Shown here piece by piece: positions 26,202 to 34,582 of a stretch of DNA of 64,000 nucleotides. A program made the translations under genes and the position numbers. Numbering within the stretch: the first letter of the stretch is position 1; the number at the start of each line of letters is the position of its first letter. The notes below the pieces were generated by a model that worked only from the letters and a program-made list of their open reading frames with translations, was not told where the DNA came from and did no database searches. The stretch is from Marinobacter salarius (GTDB taxonomy: Bacteria; Pseudomonadota; Gammaproteobacteria; Pseudomonadales; Oleiphilaceae), in the NCBI RefSeq assembly GCF_032922745.1, contig NZ_CP136693.1:4278001-4342000 (forward strand), read 5' to 3'.

Positions 26202-26694
26202 GGCCACCCTGGGCATGAGGTACCGGTATGCCCAGCTTCGCCGCAAACTCAATGCTAACGAAGATCGGCCCGATCAGCAGGAACACCAGGTCTTCCACGA
26301 ACGACGGCTTCTTGCCTTCAATTTTATGGCCGACCACCTGGACCGCCCAGGCAACGATCCAGACCACAAGACTGGTCCAGAACAGGGACAGACCACTGGC
26401 CAGCACACTCTGTATGGCCCACAAAGACAGTACAAACCAGCCCGCCATCAATACGAACACCCAAAGCGACAAGCGCAGATAGACGATACCCGACAAGCCC
26501 GCGAGAATCGTGGCGCCGTTGACCCAATAGGCCCCAGAGCCAGAAAGGCCAAGCCAACTGCCTACCGGTATCAGCCAGAACAATCCCAGTGTTGATATCA
26601 GGATTGCCGGAACGCAGGCAATATGGACCCACTGGTTGACGGTGTTCTGATGGCTGTCGCCGTAGTCATGCAGAAATTGAGACAGTGAACGCAC
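26170..26694 (-). CDS. Mpo1-like membrane protein (DUF962 family)
   Basis: 174 residues from a GTG at 26694, preceded by a strong GGGAGA site; the in-frame ATG at 26739 lacks one. The N-terminus FLHDYGDSHQNTVNQWVHIACVP matches the DUF962/YGL010w family, whose yeast member Mpo1 is an iron-dependent dioxygenase in phytosphingosine alpha-oxidation. His residues in the segment (H at the positions DYGDSHQN and QWVH) correspond to the conserved family histidines. Four membrane segments follow. The bacterial role is not established. The end overlaps the AraC gene downstream. Confidence 0.85.
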   Translation of the reverse strand: MRSLSQFLHDYGDSHQNTVNQWVHIACVPAILISTLGLFWLIPVGSWLGLSGSGAYWVNGATILAGLSGIVYLRLSLWVFVLMAGWFVLSLWAIQSVLASGLSLFWTSLVVWIVAWAVQVVGHKIEGKKPSFVEDLVFLLIGPIFVSIEFAAKLGIPVPHAQGGHDGGRQPQSH

Positions 26695-26912
26695 GGTGAA
26701 TCTCCCTCGGGTTATTGTTGACAAACGCCATCTTACCAACGTCCATGATCGCCGCCTTGTACGTAACGGCTATGCCAGCTCGCCTGGCCTCTTCTTGCAC
26801 CTTACCAAGGTCAAATATCGCCGCAGCGCCAAAGCGCCTAGACTGATGGTTATAGTCAGAGACAGAGGGGACCGGCCCGGTTCGCGGTGCAGGCCCCGCT
26901 AAGGAGGAAAGT

Positions 26913-28121
26913 ATGAGACGGGTTGTAGTTACCGGAATGGGCATTGTTTCCTGCCTCGGCAACTCCACGGATGCGGTGCTGGAAAGCCTCAAGGCCGGCA
27001 AATCGGGCATCCGGTTCAATGAAACCTATCGTGACATGGGCTTCCGCAGCCAGGTGGCAGGTTCTGTTGATGTGGATACGTCGGTCATCGACCGTAAAAC
27101 CCGACGCTTCATGGGCCAGTCGGCGATGTACAGCTACCTCGCCATGGAGCAGGCCATTGCGTCCTCACGATTGACAGACGATCTGGTCTCCAATGACCGT
27201 ACCGGCCTGATTGCCGGCTCCGGCGGCGCGTCCAGCGCCAGCCAGGTGGAGGCCGTCGACATCATGCGTGAAAAAGGTGTCAAACGCATCGGGCCCTACA
27301 TGGTGCCACGGATCATGACCAGTACCGTGTCGGCCTGTCTGGCCACCGCGTTCAAAATTCGCGGCGTGAACTACTCCATGTCATCCGCCTGCGCCACCAG
27401 CGCCCACTGTATTGGCCACGCCGCGGAGCAGATCCAGTCTGGCAAGCAGGACATTGTATTCGCTGGCGGTGGCGAGGAAGAGGACTGGAGCCTGACCATG
27501 CTGTTCGACGCCATGGGCGCCTTGTCCACCAAGTATAACGATGCCCCGGAAACTGCATCCAGACCCTTCGACGCCGGCCGTGATGGATTCGTTATCGCAG
27601 GGGGTGGCGGCATGGTGGTAATGGAAGAGCTTGAGCATGCCCTCAAGCGCGGTGCCCCCATTATTGCCGAGCTGACCGGTTATGGCGCCACGTCCGACGG
27701 ACACGACATGGTCGCCCCCTCTGGCGAAGGCGCCATGCGTTGCATGCAACAGGCGCTGTCCACGGTTGAGACACCGGTGGATTACATCAATGCACACGGC
27801 ACCAGCACGCCGGTGGGCGATGTGGCGGAGATGAAGGCGGTACGGAACGTCTTCGGTGATAAAGTGCCGCAGATTTCGTCCACAAAGTCGCTATCCGGCC
27901 ACTCTTTAGGCGCATCGGGTGTTCATGAAGCGATCTATTCCCTGATCATGCTGCAGAACGGATTTATTGCGGGCACTAAAAACCTGACAAACCTGGATGA
28001 CACCATTGCCGGAATGCCGGTTGTGGGGCCTGATTCCAAAGCGGCGCCACTGAATACAGTGATGTCCAACAGCTTCGGGTTCGGCGGCACCAATGCCTCG
28101 CTGGTATTCGGAAAAGCCTGA
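26913..28121 (+). CDS. fabB: 3-oxoacyl-ACP synthase I (FabB)
   Basis: 402 residues with a strong AAGGAGG site. Catalytic triad visible: Cys 160 in SSACATSAHC, His 295 in NAHGTSTPVGD and His 330 in KSLSGHSLGAS, with Lys 325. FabB extends cis-3-decenoyl-ACP and so is required for unsaturated fatty acids; the MRRVVVTGMGIVSCLG start and the SSACATSAH active site favour FabB over FabF. In Pseudomonas fabB follows fabA; here no fabA is adjacent and the gene appears to be monocistronic. Confidence 0.95.
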   Translation: MRRVVVTGMGIVSCLGNSTDAVLESLKAGKSGIRFNETYRDMGFRSQVAGSVDVDTSVIDRKTRRFMGQSAMYSYLAMEQAIASSRLTDDLVSNDRTGLIAGSGGASSASQVEAVDIMREKGVKRIGPYMVPRIMTSTVSACLATAFKIRGVNYSMSSACATSAHCIGHAAEQIQSGKQDIVFAGGGEEEDWSLTMLFDAMGALSTKYNDAPETASRPFDAGRDGFVIAGGGGMVVMEELEHALKRGAPIIAELTGYGATSDGHDMVAPSGEGAMRCMQQALSTVETPVDYINAHGTSTPVGDVAEMKAVRNVFGDKVPQISSTKSLSGHSLGASGVHEAIYSLIMLQNGFIAGTKNLTNLDDTIAGMPVVGPDSKAAPLNTVMSNSFGFGGTNASLVFGKA

Positions 28122-28134
28122 CTTCCTGACGAGC

Positions 28135-29013
28135 CTAGCTTGTGGGCTCGTCCGTGAGTTCCTTGCCGCCGTTCAGGGACAGTAGCTCCAGCTCCTCGGC
28201 CAACCCCGAACGCCACGGGAGCTGCTTGACGCCAAAGGTGTTGCGGATCTTGGTGCAGATCATGGTGGCGTTCGCGGGCTCCAGGGTTGCCCATGCGGGC
28301 GTTTCATCCACCACCCGGATACCATCGGGAATACCCCTCAAACCGGTGATTGCAAGCCCCAGCTCATAGAGAGAGATATCTTCCGCACCGGCATACTGAT
28401 AGGTGCCCCACACCTCCGCACCACAGTCTATCTGCTGCACAATCGCGGTAATCACCCGGGCAAGATCACTGACAGTCACAGGTTGGCCACGGCATTTACC
28501 GGGTAACTTGATGGTGTCGGACCCTGCGGCAACGGACTGCACCTTGCGGACAAAGCGCCCCAGGCTCCAGCCCGTCCTCAGAATGATATGCCGCGGCAAC
28601 AACGTTCTCAGCGCCTGTTCGCATTCCCACTGCCAGTTACCCAGCTCGTTACAGGGCTGACCGGGATTGGAGGCAATGTAGGCACTCTGCTTTCGGCCGT
28701 CGAACACATAGGAAGACGACAACTGCAGCAACGCGATATTGCGCTCACAGGCGTGCTCGGCCAGCGCCACGGGCAACGAAAACGACGCCTTGTGGGCCAA
28801 TTCGGGGTTCCTCTCCGCACTTTCAGGGTCCGCCAGCCAAAGCGCATTCACGATCAAGTCGGTGTCGTCGGGAATCCAGCCTTCCAGCGCCGAAAGGTCC
28901 GCGGTTTCAAGCTCGCTGATCAGCAGCGGGCTGACGTGGAGCGAGGTGTCCCTCAGACGCTCCAGCAATACCCGCCCTAATGGGCCATAATCATGAACAA
29001 CAAGAACGTGCAC
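28135..29013 (-). CDS. RmlD-like NAD(P)-binding protein lacking the catalytic YxxxK
   Basis: 292 residues from a GTG at 29013 with GGTGAG upstream. The fold pattern is that of dTDP-4-dehydrorhamnose reductase-type extended SDR proteins: LVVHDYGPLGRVLLERL (degenerate dinucleotide loop), NALWLADPESAERNPELAH, SSSYVFDG, and later GTYQYAGAEDISLYEL. At the position of the catalytic Tyr and Lys (normally N-x-Y-G-x2-K) it reads NELGNWQ, giving Leu 124 and Gln 128. It therefore probably does not reduce a sugar nucleotide and may act as a regulatory or structural subunit, as the SDR-fold MAT2B does in animals. No other nucleotide-sugar gene is nearby. Tail to tail with fabB. Confidence 0.75.
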   Translation of the reverse strand: MHVLVVHDYGPLGRVLLERLRDTSLHVSPLLISELETADLSALEGWIPDDTDLIVNALWLADPESAERNPELAHKASFSLPVALAEHACERNIALLQLSSSYVFDGRKQSAYIASNPGQPCNELGNWQWECEQALRTLLPRHIILRTGWSLGRFVRKVQSVAAGSDTIKLPGKCRGQPVTVSDLARVITAIVQQIDCGAEVWGTYQYAGAEDISLYELGLAITGLRGIPDGIRVVDETPAWATLEPANATMICTKIRNTFGVKQLPWRSGLAEELELLSLNGGKELTDEPTS

Positions 29014-29266
29014 GAGCGCTCACCGCCTCCAATGTCTTTCTTCGCAACGGGTGACAGTACCGTTGCCGCTTAATCTGTATGCAGTTGTTTGTACACCTTA
29101 AACACACTGTAATCGTTCCCACAGTCTGTTGGAACGTATACACGGGATATCACTGATATGACGGACACCCGATAACGTTCGAGCCAATGGCACGCGAAGC
29201 ACACCCCATAGAATACGTGTCGAAATACTGAGCAGACCTGACGAGCATACAACAACAGGATCACAC

Positions 29267-29626
29267 ATGCTGAAACAACAAAGCCATATCGTTGCACCCA
29301 TACCGGATGAGCTCCGGACCCGCGCACTTTACACCGTCAATGAGCTGCGGGAGCGGGGAAAGGCGGATAAGGAAGCCATCGACAAACTGTTCGAACTGAT
29401 TGCCGAGATGACCGACAACGGTCTGGATTTCTTTTTCCTGGAACCCCTGCGCCGACTCAACGCCAGCAGCATGCTGATGGGTATGGCCAGAATGGGCATC
29501 AGCAGCATGCTCAAAGGCAGCAAGATGGTCGTCCACAAAGTCCTGAAGAAACTGGACGACCGCAGCCTGGCCGCGATTCTCGACTTCATCGAGGAAATCA
29601 TCCACGAGCCGGAACCCGCTTCCTGA
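29267..29626 (+). CDS. Conserved-looking small protein of unknown function
   Basis: 119 residues, AGGATCACAC before the ATG. No signal peptide; a predicted all-helical protein with a Met-rich amphipathic stretch in the middle (residues about 65-85, with SSMLMGMARMGISSML) flanked by charged helices. The C-terminus ends in EEIIHEPEPAS. I recognise no family. It ends 4 nt before the alr stop on the other strand. The frame, codon use and a good ribosome-binding site support it as a real gene. The 253-nt region upstream holds no other gene that I can see. Confidence 0.65.
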   Translation: MLKQQSHIVAPIPDELRTRALYTVNELRERGKADKEAIDKLFELIAEMTDNGLDFFFLEPLRRLNASSMLMGMARMGISSMLKGSKMVVHKVLKKLDDRSLAAILDFIEEIIHEPEPAS

Positions 29627-29630
29627 TCAC

Positions 29631-30731
29631 CTACCCTGCTGCAGCGTTTCCCGAATTCTCGTACAGCCTGGGCACCCGGGCTGTAATACCCGTTAGCAGT
29701 TCGTAGCCAATGGTACCGGCGTGTTGCGCCACTTCATCCACACTGACATGCCGCCCCCAGAGCTCCACAGGGTCGCCAGGACAGGCGTCAGGGGCGCCCG
29801 TCAGGTCCACGGCCAGCATGTCCATGGACACCCTGCCAATCAGGCGTATGCGGTTACCGCCGACCCACGCCGGAGTGCCCGTACCGGCATGGCGAGGATA
29901 GCCATCACCATAGCCAATGGCCACAATCCCCATTCGTGTTTCCTGAGTCGCGGTCCAGTTGTAGCCATAGCCCACGGACTCTCCCGGCTTTAGCGTTCGC
30001 ACTGCGGTCAAAGGGGCTTCCAGTGTCATCACCGCTTCCAGACCCAGTTCTGGGCCGGTCTTGCCCAAGGTCGGGGAGGCGCCATAAAGCATGATGCCGG
30101 GGCGGGTCCAGTCAAACGACGGCTGGGCGGGGAGAAAGTGGGCGGCAGAATTTGACGCGCTTTTCTCAAGTTTTGGCCAGTCCACCACTGCTTCACTGAA
30201 TATCCGCGTCTGCTGGTCAGTGCCATCGCTGGAGATATCGTCCGCGCAGGCAAAGTGCGTTACGAAACCCGCCACCTTCTCCGCCGCAGCAATGGTACCC
30301 AGTCGTGCCATAACATCGGCCAACACGCCCGGCGCGAAACCAAGCCGATTCATGCCGGTATTCACTTTCACCCAGACCGTCGGCGTCTCACCAGCCTGCG
30401 CCAACCAGTCCAACTGATAACGACTGTGGACCACCACTTCAAAACCTTCGCGAACACACGTCGCGACATCCTCGGCACTGTGCATGCCCTGCAACAACAC
30501 CACAGGATGGTCAACACCGGCCTCCCGGATCGCCAGGGCCTCTTCCAGACAGGCAACAGCAAACTTGGGTGCGTCGCTCGCCAGGGCCCGTGCGACTTCA
30601 CGGATACCATGGCCATAGCCATCGGCCTTGATAACAGCCATTGCGCGGGCCGGGCTGGCCAGCCGGCAGGCGAGGCGATAGTTGTGGCGGAGGGCACGGG
30701 TATCAATACGGGCAACGGTCTTCCGTGGCAT
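29631..30731 (-). CDS. alr: Alanine racemase
   Basis: 366 residues. PLP-dependent interconversion of L- and D-alanine for peptidoglycan. The PLP lysine is Lys 35 in AVIKADGYGHG; the second catalytic Tyr lies in the GYNW/GYGDGYPR region; RVSMDM is also conserved. The ATG shares one nucleotide with the dnaB stop (TAATG), so dnaB and alr are coupled, the usual order next to the rpsF-rplI cluster. Confidence 0.97.
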   Translation of the reverse strand: MPRKTVARIDTRALRHNYRLACRLASPARAMAVIKADGYGHGIREVARALASDAPKFAVACLEEALAIREAGVDHPVVLLQGMHSAEDVATCVREGFEVVVHSRYQLDWLAQAGETPTVWVKVNTGMNRLGFAPGVLADVMARLGTIAAAEKVAGFVTHFACADDISSDGTDQQTRIFSEAVVDWPKLEKSASNSAAHFLPAQPSFDWTRPGIMLYGASPTLGKTGPELGLEAVMTLEAPLTAVRTLKPGESVGYGYNWTATQETRMGIVAIGYGDGYPRHAGTGTPAWVGGNRIRLIGRVSMDMLAVDLTGAPDACPGDPVELWGRHVSVDEVAQHAGTIGYELLTGITARVPRLYENSGNAAAG

Positions 30732-32128
30732 TAATAATCCCCTCCGTAATCGCCGTGGGCCAGATCCTCGAACTTGGTGTACTTGCCGATGAAGGCCAGT
30801 CGCACGGTGCCAATGGGGCCGTTACGTTGCTTACCGATGATGATTTCGGCAATGCCCTTGTCGGAGGTGTCTTCGTTGTAGACCTCATCCCGATAGACAA
30901 ACATGATCACGTCCGCGTCCTGCTCGATGGCGCCGGATTCCCGCAAGTCAGAGTTTACCGGGCGCTTGTTCGGCCGCTGCTCCAGGCTCCGGTTCAGCTG
31001 CGAAAGCGCCACGACCGGGCAACTGAGCTCCTTGGCGATCCCTTTCAGGGAACGGGAGATCTCGGAAATCTCAGCGGTCCGGCCCTCGGTGTTACCGGGC
31101 ACCCGCATCAACTGGAGGTAATCCACCATGATCAGACCAAGCTTGCCTTCGTTCTCCCGGGCAATACGGCGAGCCCGGGAACGCATTTCGGTTGGGCTCA
31201 GACCAGGCGTGTCGTCGATATAGAGCGGTTTGTCTTTCAGCAGACTCACCGCGGACGTCAGCCTGGGCCAATCGTCCTCTTCAAGCTTACCGCTACGAAT
31301 CCGGCTCTGATCAATTCGCCCCAGGGACGACAGCATACGCATGACCAGCGCATCCGCCGGCATTTCCATGCTGAACACCAGAATCGGCGCGCCGGTGCTT
31401 ATCAAGGCGTTCTCGACGATGTTCATGGCAAAGGTGGTCTTACCCATGGACGGTCGCCCCGCCACGATCAACAGATCCGAGGGCTGCATTCCCGACGTCC
31501 ACTCATCCAGGTCCTTGAAGCCCGTTGTCAGACCCGTTGTAGTCTCGCCGGACTCGAACAGCTCCTCAATGCGACTGAGGGCCTTGGTGAGAATCGGGTT
31601 GATGGCCTGGGGACCGGAACCTTCCTTGACCCGCGATTCGGCGATCTGGAAGACGTTGCGCTCGGCTTCGTCCAGGATCTCGTTGCTGTTCCGGCCCTGG
31701 GGGTTAAACGCCGAATCGGATATCTGCCCGGACACCTGCACCAGTTGTCGCAGGATAGAGCGCTCCCGCACAATCTCGGCATAAGCGCGGATATTGGCGG
31801 CACCGGGGGTTTTCTCGGCCAGTTCTGCCAGATAGGAAAGCCCACCCGCGTCTTCGATATCACCGGCACGCTCCAGGAATTCAGTCAGTGTGACAACATC
31901 GAGCGGTTCGCTCTCGCCCGCCAGTCGCTCGGCAGCACCAAAAATGAGGCGGTGATCCTGACGGTAAAAGTCGCCAGCGGAAATGATCTCCGAGATCTCA
32001 TCAAATCGGCGATTGTCCAGCATCAGGCCACCAAGCACCGCCTGTTCGGCCTCCACGGAATGAGGTGGAACCTTGATTCGGCTGGTCTCAGGGTCGCTGT
32101 TTACCGGTTTGAAATTCGGGTTGGCCAT
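30731..32128 (-). CDS. dnaB: Replicative DNA helicase DnaB
   Basis: 465 residues. Hexameric 5'-3' helicase at the replication fork. The N-terminal primase-binding domain begins PPHSVEAEQAVLGGLMLDN; the RecA-like motor has Walker A GRPSMGKTT (Lys 230) and Walker B GLIMVDYLQLM, with the linker before it. No intein. It has its own promoter region downstream of the rplI terminator and leads into alr. Confidence 0.98.
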   Translation of the reverse strand: MANPNFKPVNSDPETSRIKVPPHSVEAEQAVLGGLMLDNRRFDEISEIISAGDFYRQDHRLIFGAAERLAGESEPLDVVTLTEFLERAGDIEDAGGLSYLAELAEKTPGAANIRAYAEIVRERSILRQLVQVSGQISDSAFNPQGRNSNEILDEAERNVFQIAESRVKEGSGPQAINPILTKALSRIEELFESGETTTGLTTGFKDLDEWTSGMQPSDLLIVAGRPSMGKTTFAMNIVENALISTGAPILVFSMEMPADALVMRMLSSLGRIDQSRIRSGKLEEDDWPRLTSAVSLLKDKPLYIDDTPGLSPTEMRSRARRIARENEGKLGLIMVDYLQLMRVPGNTEGRTAEISEISRSLKGIAKELSCPVVALSQLNRSLEQRPNKRPVNSDLRESGAIEQDADVIMFVYRDEVYNEDTSDKGIAEIIIGKQRNGPIGTVRLAFIGKYTKFEDLAHGDYGGDY

Positions 32129-32229
32129 GGAAACGTCTTCGTCTAGGCATCACATCCGTGACAGTTTACGGGGATTGTCGATGCGATGGGAGAGCTACGG
32201 AAAACACAAATCATACACCAGAAAGCAAC

Positions 32230-32263
32230 AGGCCCGGAATCCACCTGAATGGATTCCGGGCCT
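32230..32263 (-). terminator. Terminator downstream of rplI
   Basis: Perfect 14-bp stem: AGGCCCGGAATCCA (32230-32243), loop CCTGAA, TGGATTCCGGGCCT (32250-32263). On the minus strand it is followed by a moderately T-rich GTTGCTTTC. It separates the rpsF-rplI operon from dnaB. Confidence 0.8.
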
Positions 32264-32312
32264 GTATGGCTGCCACCGGGTAGTAACCCGATGTTCAGAC
32301 TAAACCGTCAAT

Positions 32313-32759
32313 TTACTCGGCCACAACGGCCAGGTTAATGTGAACGGTTACGTCAGAGTGCAGCTGAAGCTCGATCTCGTACTCGCCAACCACACGCAGC
32401 GGGCCTTCGGGCAGACGAACTTCACTTTTCTCAACGTCGGTACCAGCGGCGGTAATCGCATCTGCGATGTCACGCACACCGATGGAGCCGAACAGCTTGC
32501 CTTCTTCACCAGCCTTGGAGGTAATGGTGACTGAGGCGCCTTCCAGAGCTTCGCCACGAGCCTGAGCTGCAGACAGCTTCTCAGCTGCCGCTTTTTCCAG
32601 CTCTGCACGGCGCTCTTCGAACGCTTTCAGGTTGTCAGCGGTTGCCGCAACAGCCTTGCCATAAGGCAGCAGAAAATTACGACCGTAACCGGCCTTTACC
32701 TTGACCTTGTCACCCAGTGAACCAAGGTTTGCTACTTTTTCGAGCAGAATAACATCCAT
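32313..32759 (-). CDS. rplI: 50S ribosomal protein L9
   Basis: 148 residues with the L9 N-terminal signature MDVILLEKVANLGSLGDKVKVKAGYGRNFLLPYGKA, a long connecting helix and the C-terminal domain. It binds 23S rRNA domain V near the L1 stalk. Last gene of rpsF-rpsR-DUF2232-rplI. Confidence 0.98.
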   Translation of the reverse strand: MDVILLEKVANLGSLGDKVKVKAGYGRNFLLPYGKAVAATADNLKAFEERRAELEKAAAEKLSAAQARGEALEGASVTITSKAGEEGKLFGSIGVRDIADAITAAGTDVEKSEVRLPEGPLRVVGEYEIELQLHSDVTVHINLAVVAE

Positions 32760-32779
32760 CTCGTTAACCTCTTCGTGCT

Positions 32780-33646
32780 TTATTCAGCCGGGCCGGAGGG
32801 CTTCATTCGCCTCCGGATATCCAGCCAGCTATCCACAAAAGCCAGAACTACCAACAGAATCATCAGGCTTGGACCAAGCAGTACCAGCGCCAGGTAGAAC
32901 AGCACCAACCACTGACCACTCAGATTCTTACGACCGACAACGCCATGAACCAGGGCCAGACCCGCCACAAACAGCGGCAAACCTCCAACCCAGCCCAGCA
33001 ACATGGAATTCAACCCGAGAACGGGCCCTGCCACCATGGTAATCACACAAATAACCGCGATTGCCGGTGACAGCCGGAGCGAGTGAAACTCGGTCCGGAA
33101 TCCGCCGGGGTTGTACAACCCGGCCTGCCAGGATCTTGCCAGCATGGTCATGCACACCCCGATTACCAGGTAGGTGCCCGCCATGCTCGCATTCATGGTT
33201 TGCCGAATGACTGTTTCCAGCTCACTGCCAAGACTACTGGCGATTTCGGCGTTGTACTCTTCGTAAAATCTCACCCCGGCCTGCACCAGATCGTTCAATA
33301 GATCCGGGTACACCAAGGGCAACATCAAGCCTGTCACAATCCCCAGGAAACTGCCTGCGAGCAGCGCTTTCTCCCAGGACAGGGTTATTCTCAGGATGGA
33401 CGCCATTAACATTGCCTGAAGCAACACCACCAGTGCCGTCGGGTCCTGCCCGAACCAGCTCCAGCCGAGTGCCGGAAGCAATGCCCAGAGACCAATACTA
33501 AGCCCCTGGCTGATACCCAGTCTGAGAATGACCAGGCCAATAACCGCCGCACCTATCCAGAACAACAAGGGTATTGCAGTCGTAACTGCTGCCACCCCGC
33601 CTGCCTGCAGAGGACCGCGCATTACAAACTGTGCCAGTGCACGCAT
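32780..33646 (-). CDS. DUF2232-type integral membrane protein between rpsR and rplI
   Basis: 288 residues with about eight hydrophobic segments (for example IPLLFWIGAAVIGLVILRL, ALLAGSFLGIVTGLMLPLV and the C-terminal LVLFYLALVLLGPSLMILLV) and a central charged loop with EEYNAEIASSLGSELETVIRQ. The layout corresponds to the DUF2232/YybS-type proteins encoded between rpsR and rplI in pseudomonads and relatives. Function unknown; conserved position in a ribosomal-protein operon hints at co-regulation with translation. Confidence 0.8.
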   Translation of the reverse strand: MRALAQFVMRGPLQAGGVAAVTTAIPLLFWIGAAVIGLVILRLGISQGLSIGLWALLPALGWSWFGQDPTALVVLLQAMLMASILRITLSWEKALLAGSFLGIVTGLMLPLVYPDLLNDLVQAGVRFYEEYNAEIASSLGSELETVIRQTMNASMAGTYLVIGVCMTMLARSWQAGLYNPGGFRTEFHSLRLSPAIAVICVITMVAGPVLGLNSMLLGWVGGLPLFVAGLALVHGVVGRKNLSGQWLVLFYLALVLLGPSLMILLVVLAFVDSWLDIRRRMKPSGPAE

Positions 33647-33673
33647 GGTCCCGGGTCCTGTTTATTCTGTTAC

Positions 33674-33904
33674 TTAGTTATCGTGGCTGTCCGAATACGG
33701 CAGCAGTGCCAGGTAGCGGGCACGCTTGATAGCGGTAGCCAGCTGACGCTGATAGCGTGCCTTGGTGCCGGTAATACGGCTGGGCACGATCTTGCCGGTT
33801 TCAGTGATGTAACCTTTCAGGGTGTCCAGATCCTTGTAATCGATCTCTTTAACACCTTCTGCCGTGAAGCGGCAGAACTTACGACGTCTGAAAAAACGAG
33901 CCAT
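33674..33904 (-). CDS. rpsR: 30S ribosomal protein S18
   Basis: 76 residues: MARFFRRRKFCRFTAEG at the start, then DYKDLDTLKGYITETGKIVPSRITGTKARYQRQ, the S18 core. It pairs with S6 on the platform of the 30S subunit. It follows rpsF by 29 nt. Confidence 0.98.
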   Translation of the reverse strand: MARFFRRRKFCRFTAEGVKEIDYKDLDTLKGYITETGKIVPSRITGTKARYQRQLATAIKRARYLALLPYSDSHDN

Positions 33905-33933
33905 AACTTAACTCCTCAACTCCGGTGATGGTT

Positions 33934-34350
33934 TTACTCTTCTTCGTCCTGGGTTTCAGCCTGCTGACGTGGCTCGTCAGATTCGGCTGAACGACGCGGA
34001 CGATCATCGCCGCCACGACGGTCTTCACGGGACTCGGAAGCTTTCATCGGGGACAGTTCGATGTCGGCACCATCGCGGCGCAGGATCATGTCGCGGATGA
34101 TGGCATCGTTGAAACGGAAGTTGTGAGTCAGCTCGTCCATCGCTGCCTGTGAACATTCAATGTTCATCAGAACGTAGTGAGCCTTGTGGATCTTGTTGAT
34201 CGGATAAGCCAGGTGACGACGGCCCCAATCTTCCAGGCGATGTACCTTGCCGCCATCTTCATTGATGACGCCGGTATAGCGCTCGATCATCGCGGGCACC
34301 TGCTCGCTCTGATCCGGGTGTACCATAAATACGATTTCGTAGTGACGCAT
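33934..34350 (-). CDS. rpsF: 30S ribosomal protein S6
   Basis: 138 residues. Core MRHYEIVFMVHPDQSEQVPAMIERY and NKIHKAHYVLMNIE is S6; the C-terminal 35 residues are highly charged (Glu, Asp and Arg rich, ending DEEE), the tail modified by RimK in enterobacteria. First gene of the operon, with a probable S6:S18 binding leader directly upstream. Confidence 0.98.
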   Translation of the reverse strand: MRHYEIVFMVHPDQSEQVPAMIERYTGVINEDGGKVHRLEDWGRRHLAYPINKIHKAHYVLMNIECSQAAMDELTHNFRFNDAIIRDMILRRDGADIELSPMKASESREDRRGGDDRPRRSAESDEPRQQAETQDEEE

Positions 34351-34364
34351 GAGTTCTCCCTACG

Positions 34365-34400
34365 GTTTGAACAGCCTCCAGCACAGGCGCCGGTTTCAAC
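34365..34400 (-). promoter_or_regulatory. Probable S6:S18-binding leader of rpsF
   Basis: On the transcribed strand the leader before rpsF forms an outer stem GTTGAA with TTCAAAC and an inner hairpin GCCT/AGGC with a 7-nt loop. On the 5' side between them is ACCGGC, containing the CCG expected in the S6:S18 mRNA motif, whose bulged CCG is contacted by the S6-S18 pair to repress translation. It ends 14 nt before the ATG, overlapping the approach to the ribosome-binding site. Assigned from memory of the motif and hand folding, so moderately supported. Confidence 0.55.
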
Positions 34401-34582
34401 AAACAGGGCAAATGCAGGAAGCAAGGAGGTGGCAGGCAAAGCTGCCGGCTTCTTTTTGCTTTTACCAACAAGACATTACGTATAAAGCCTGTTCAAAAAG
34501 CCGATACTGATCACCAGGATTTCAGGCAATACAACACCGCCCCCTGAAAAGGGGGTCACGTATTCTAGGCGCGTGGCTGATA

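Noticed and set aside
29100..29200. GTTCC-GGAAC inverted repeat upstream of the unknown gene at 29267
   Set aside because: Only 5-bp arms with a long loop; could arise by chance.
30641..32146. A 501-codon open frame opposite dnaB and the end of alr
   Set aside because: Mirror of the dnaB reading frame, with no recognisable motif; dnaB itself is unmistakable.
34538..34557. CCCCC-GGGGG hairpin between rpsF leader and rlmB
   Set aside because: Short stem without a T run in the direction of rlmB transcription; not convincing as a terminator.
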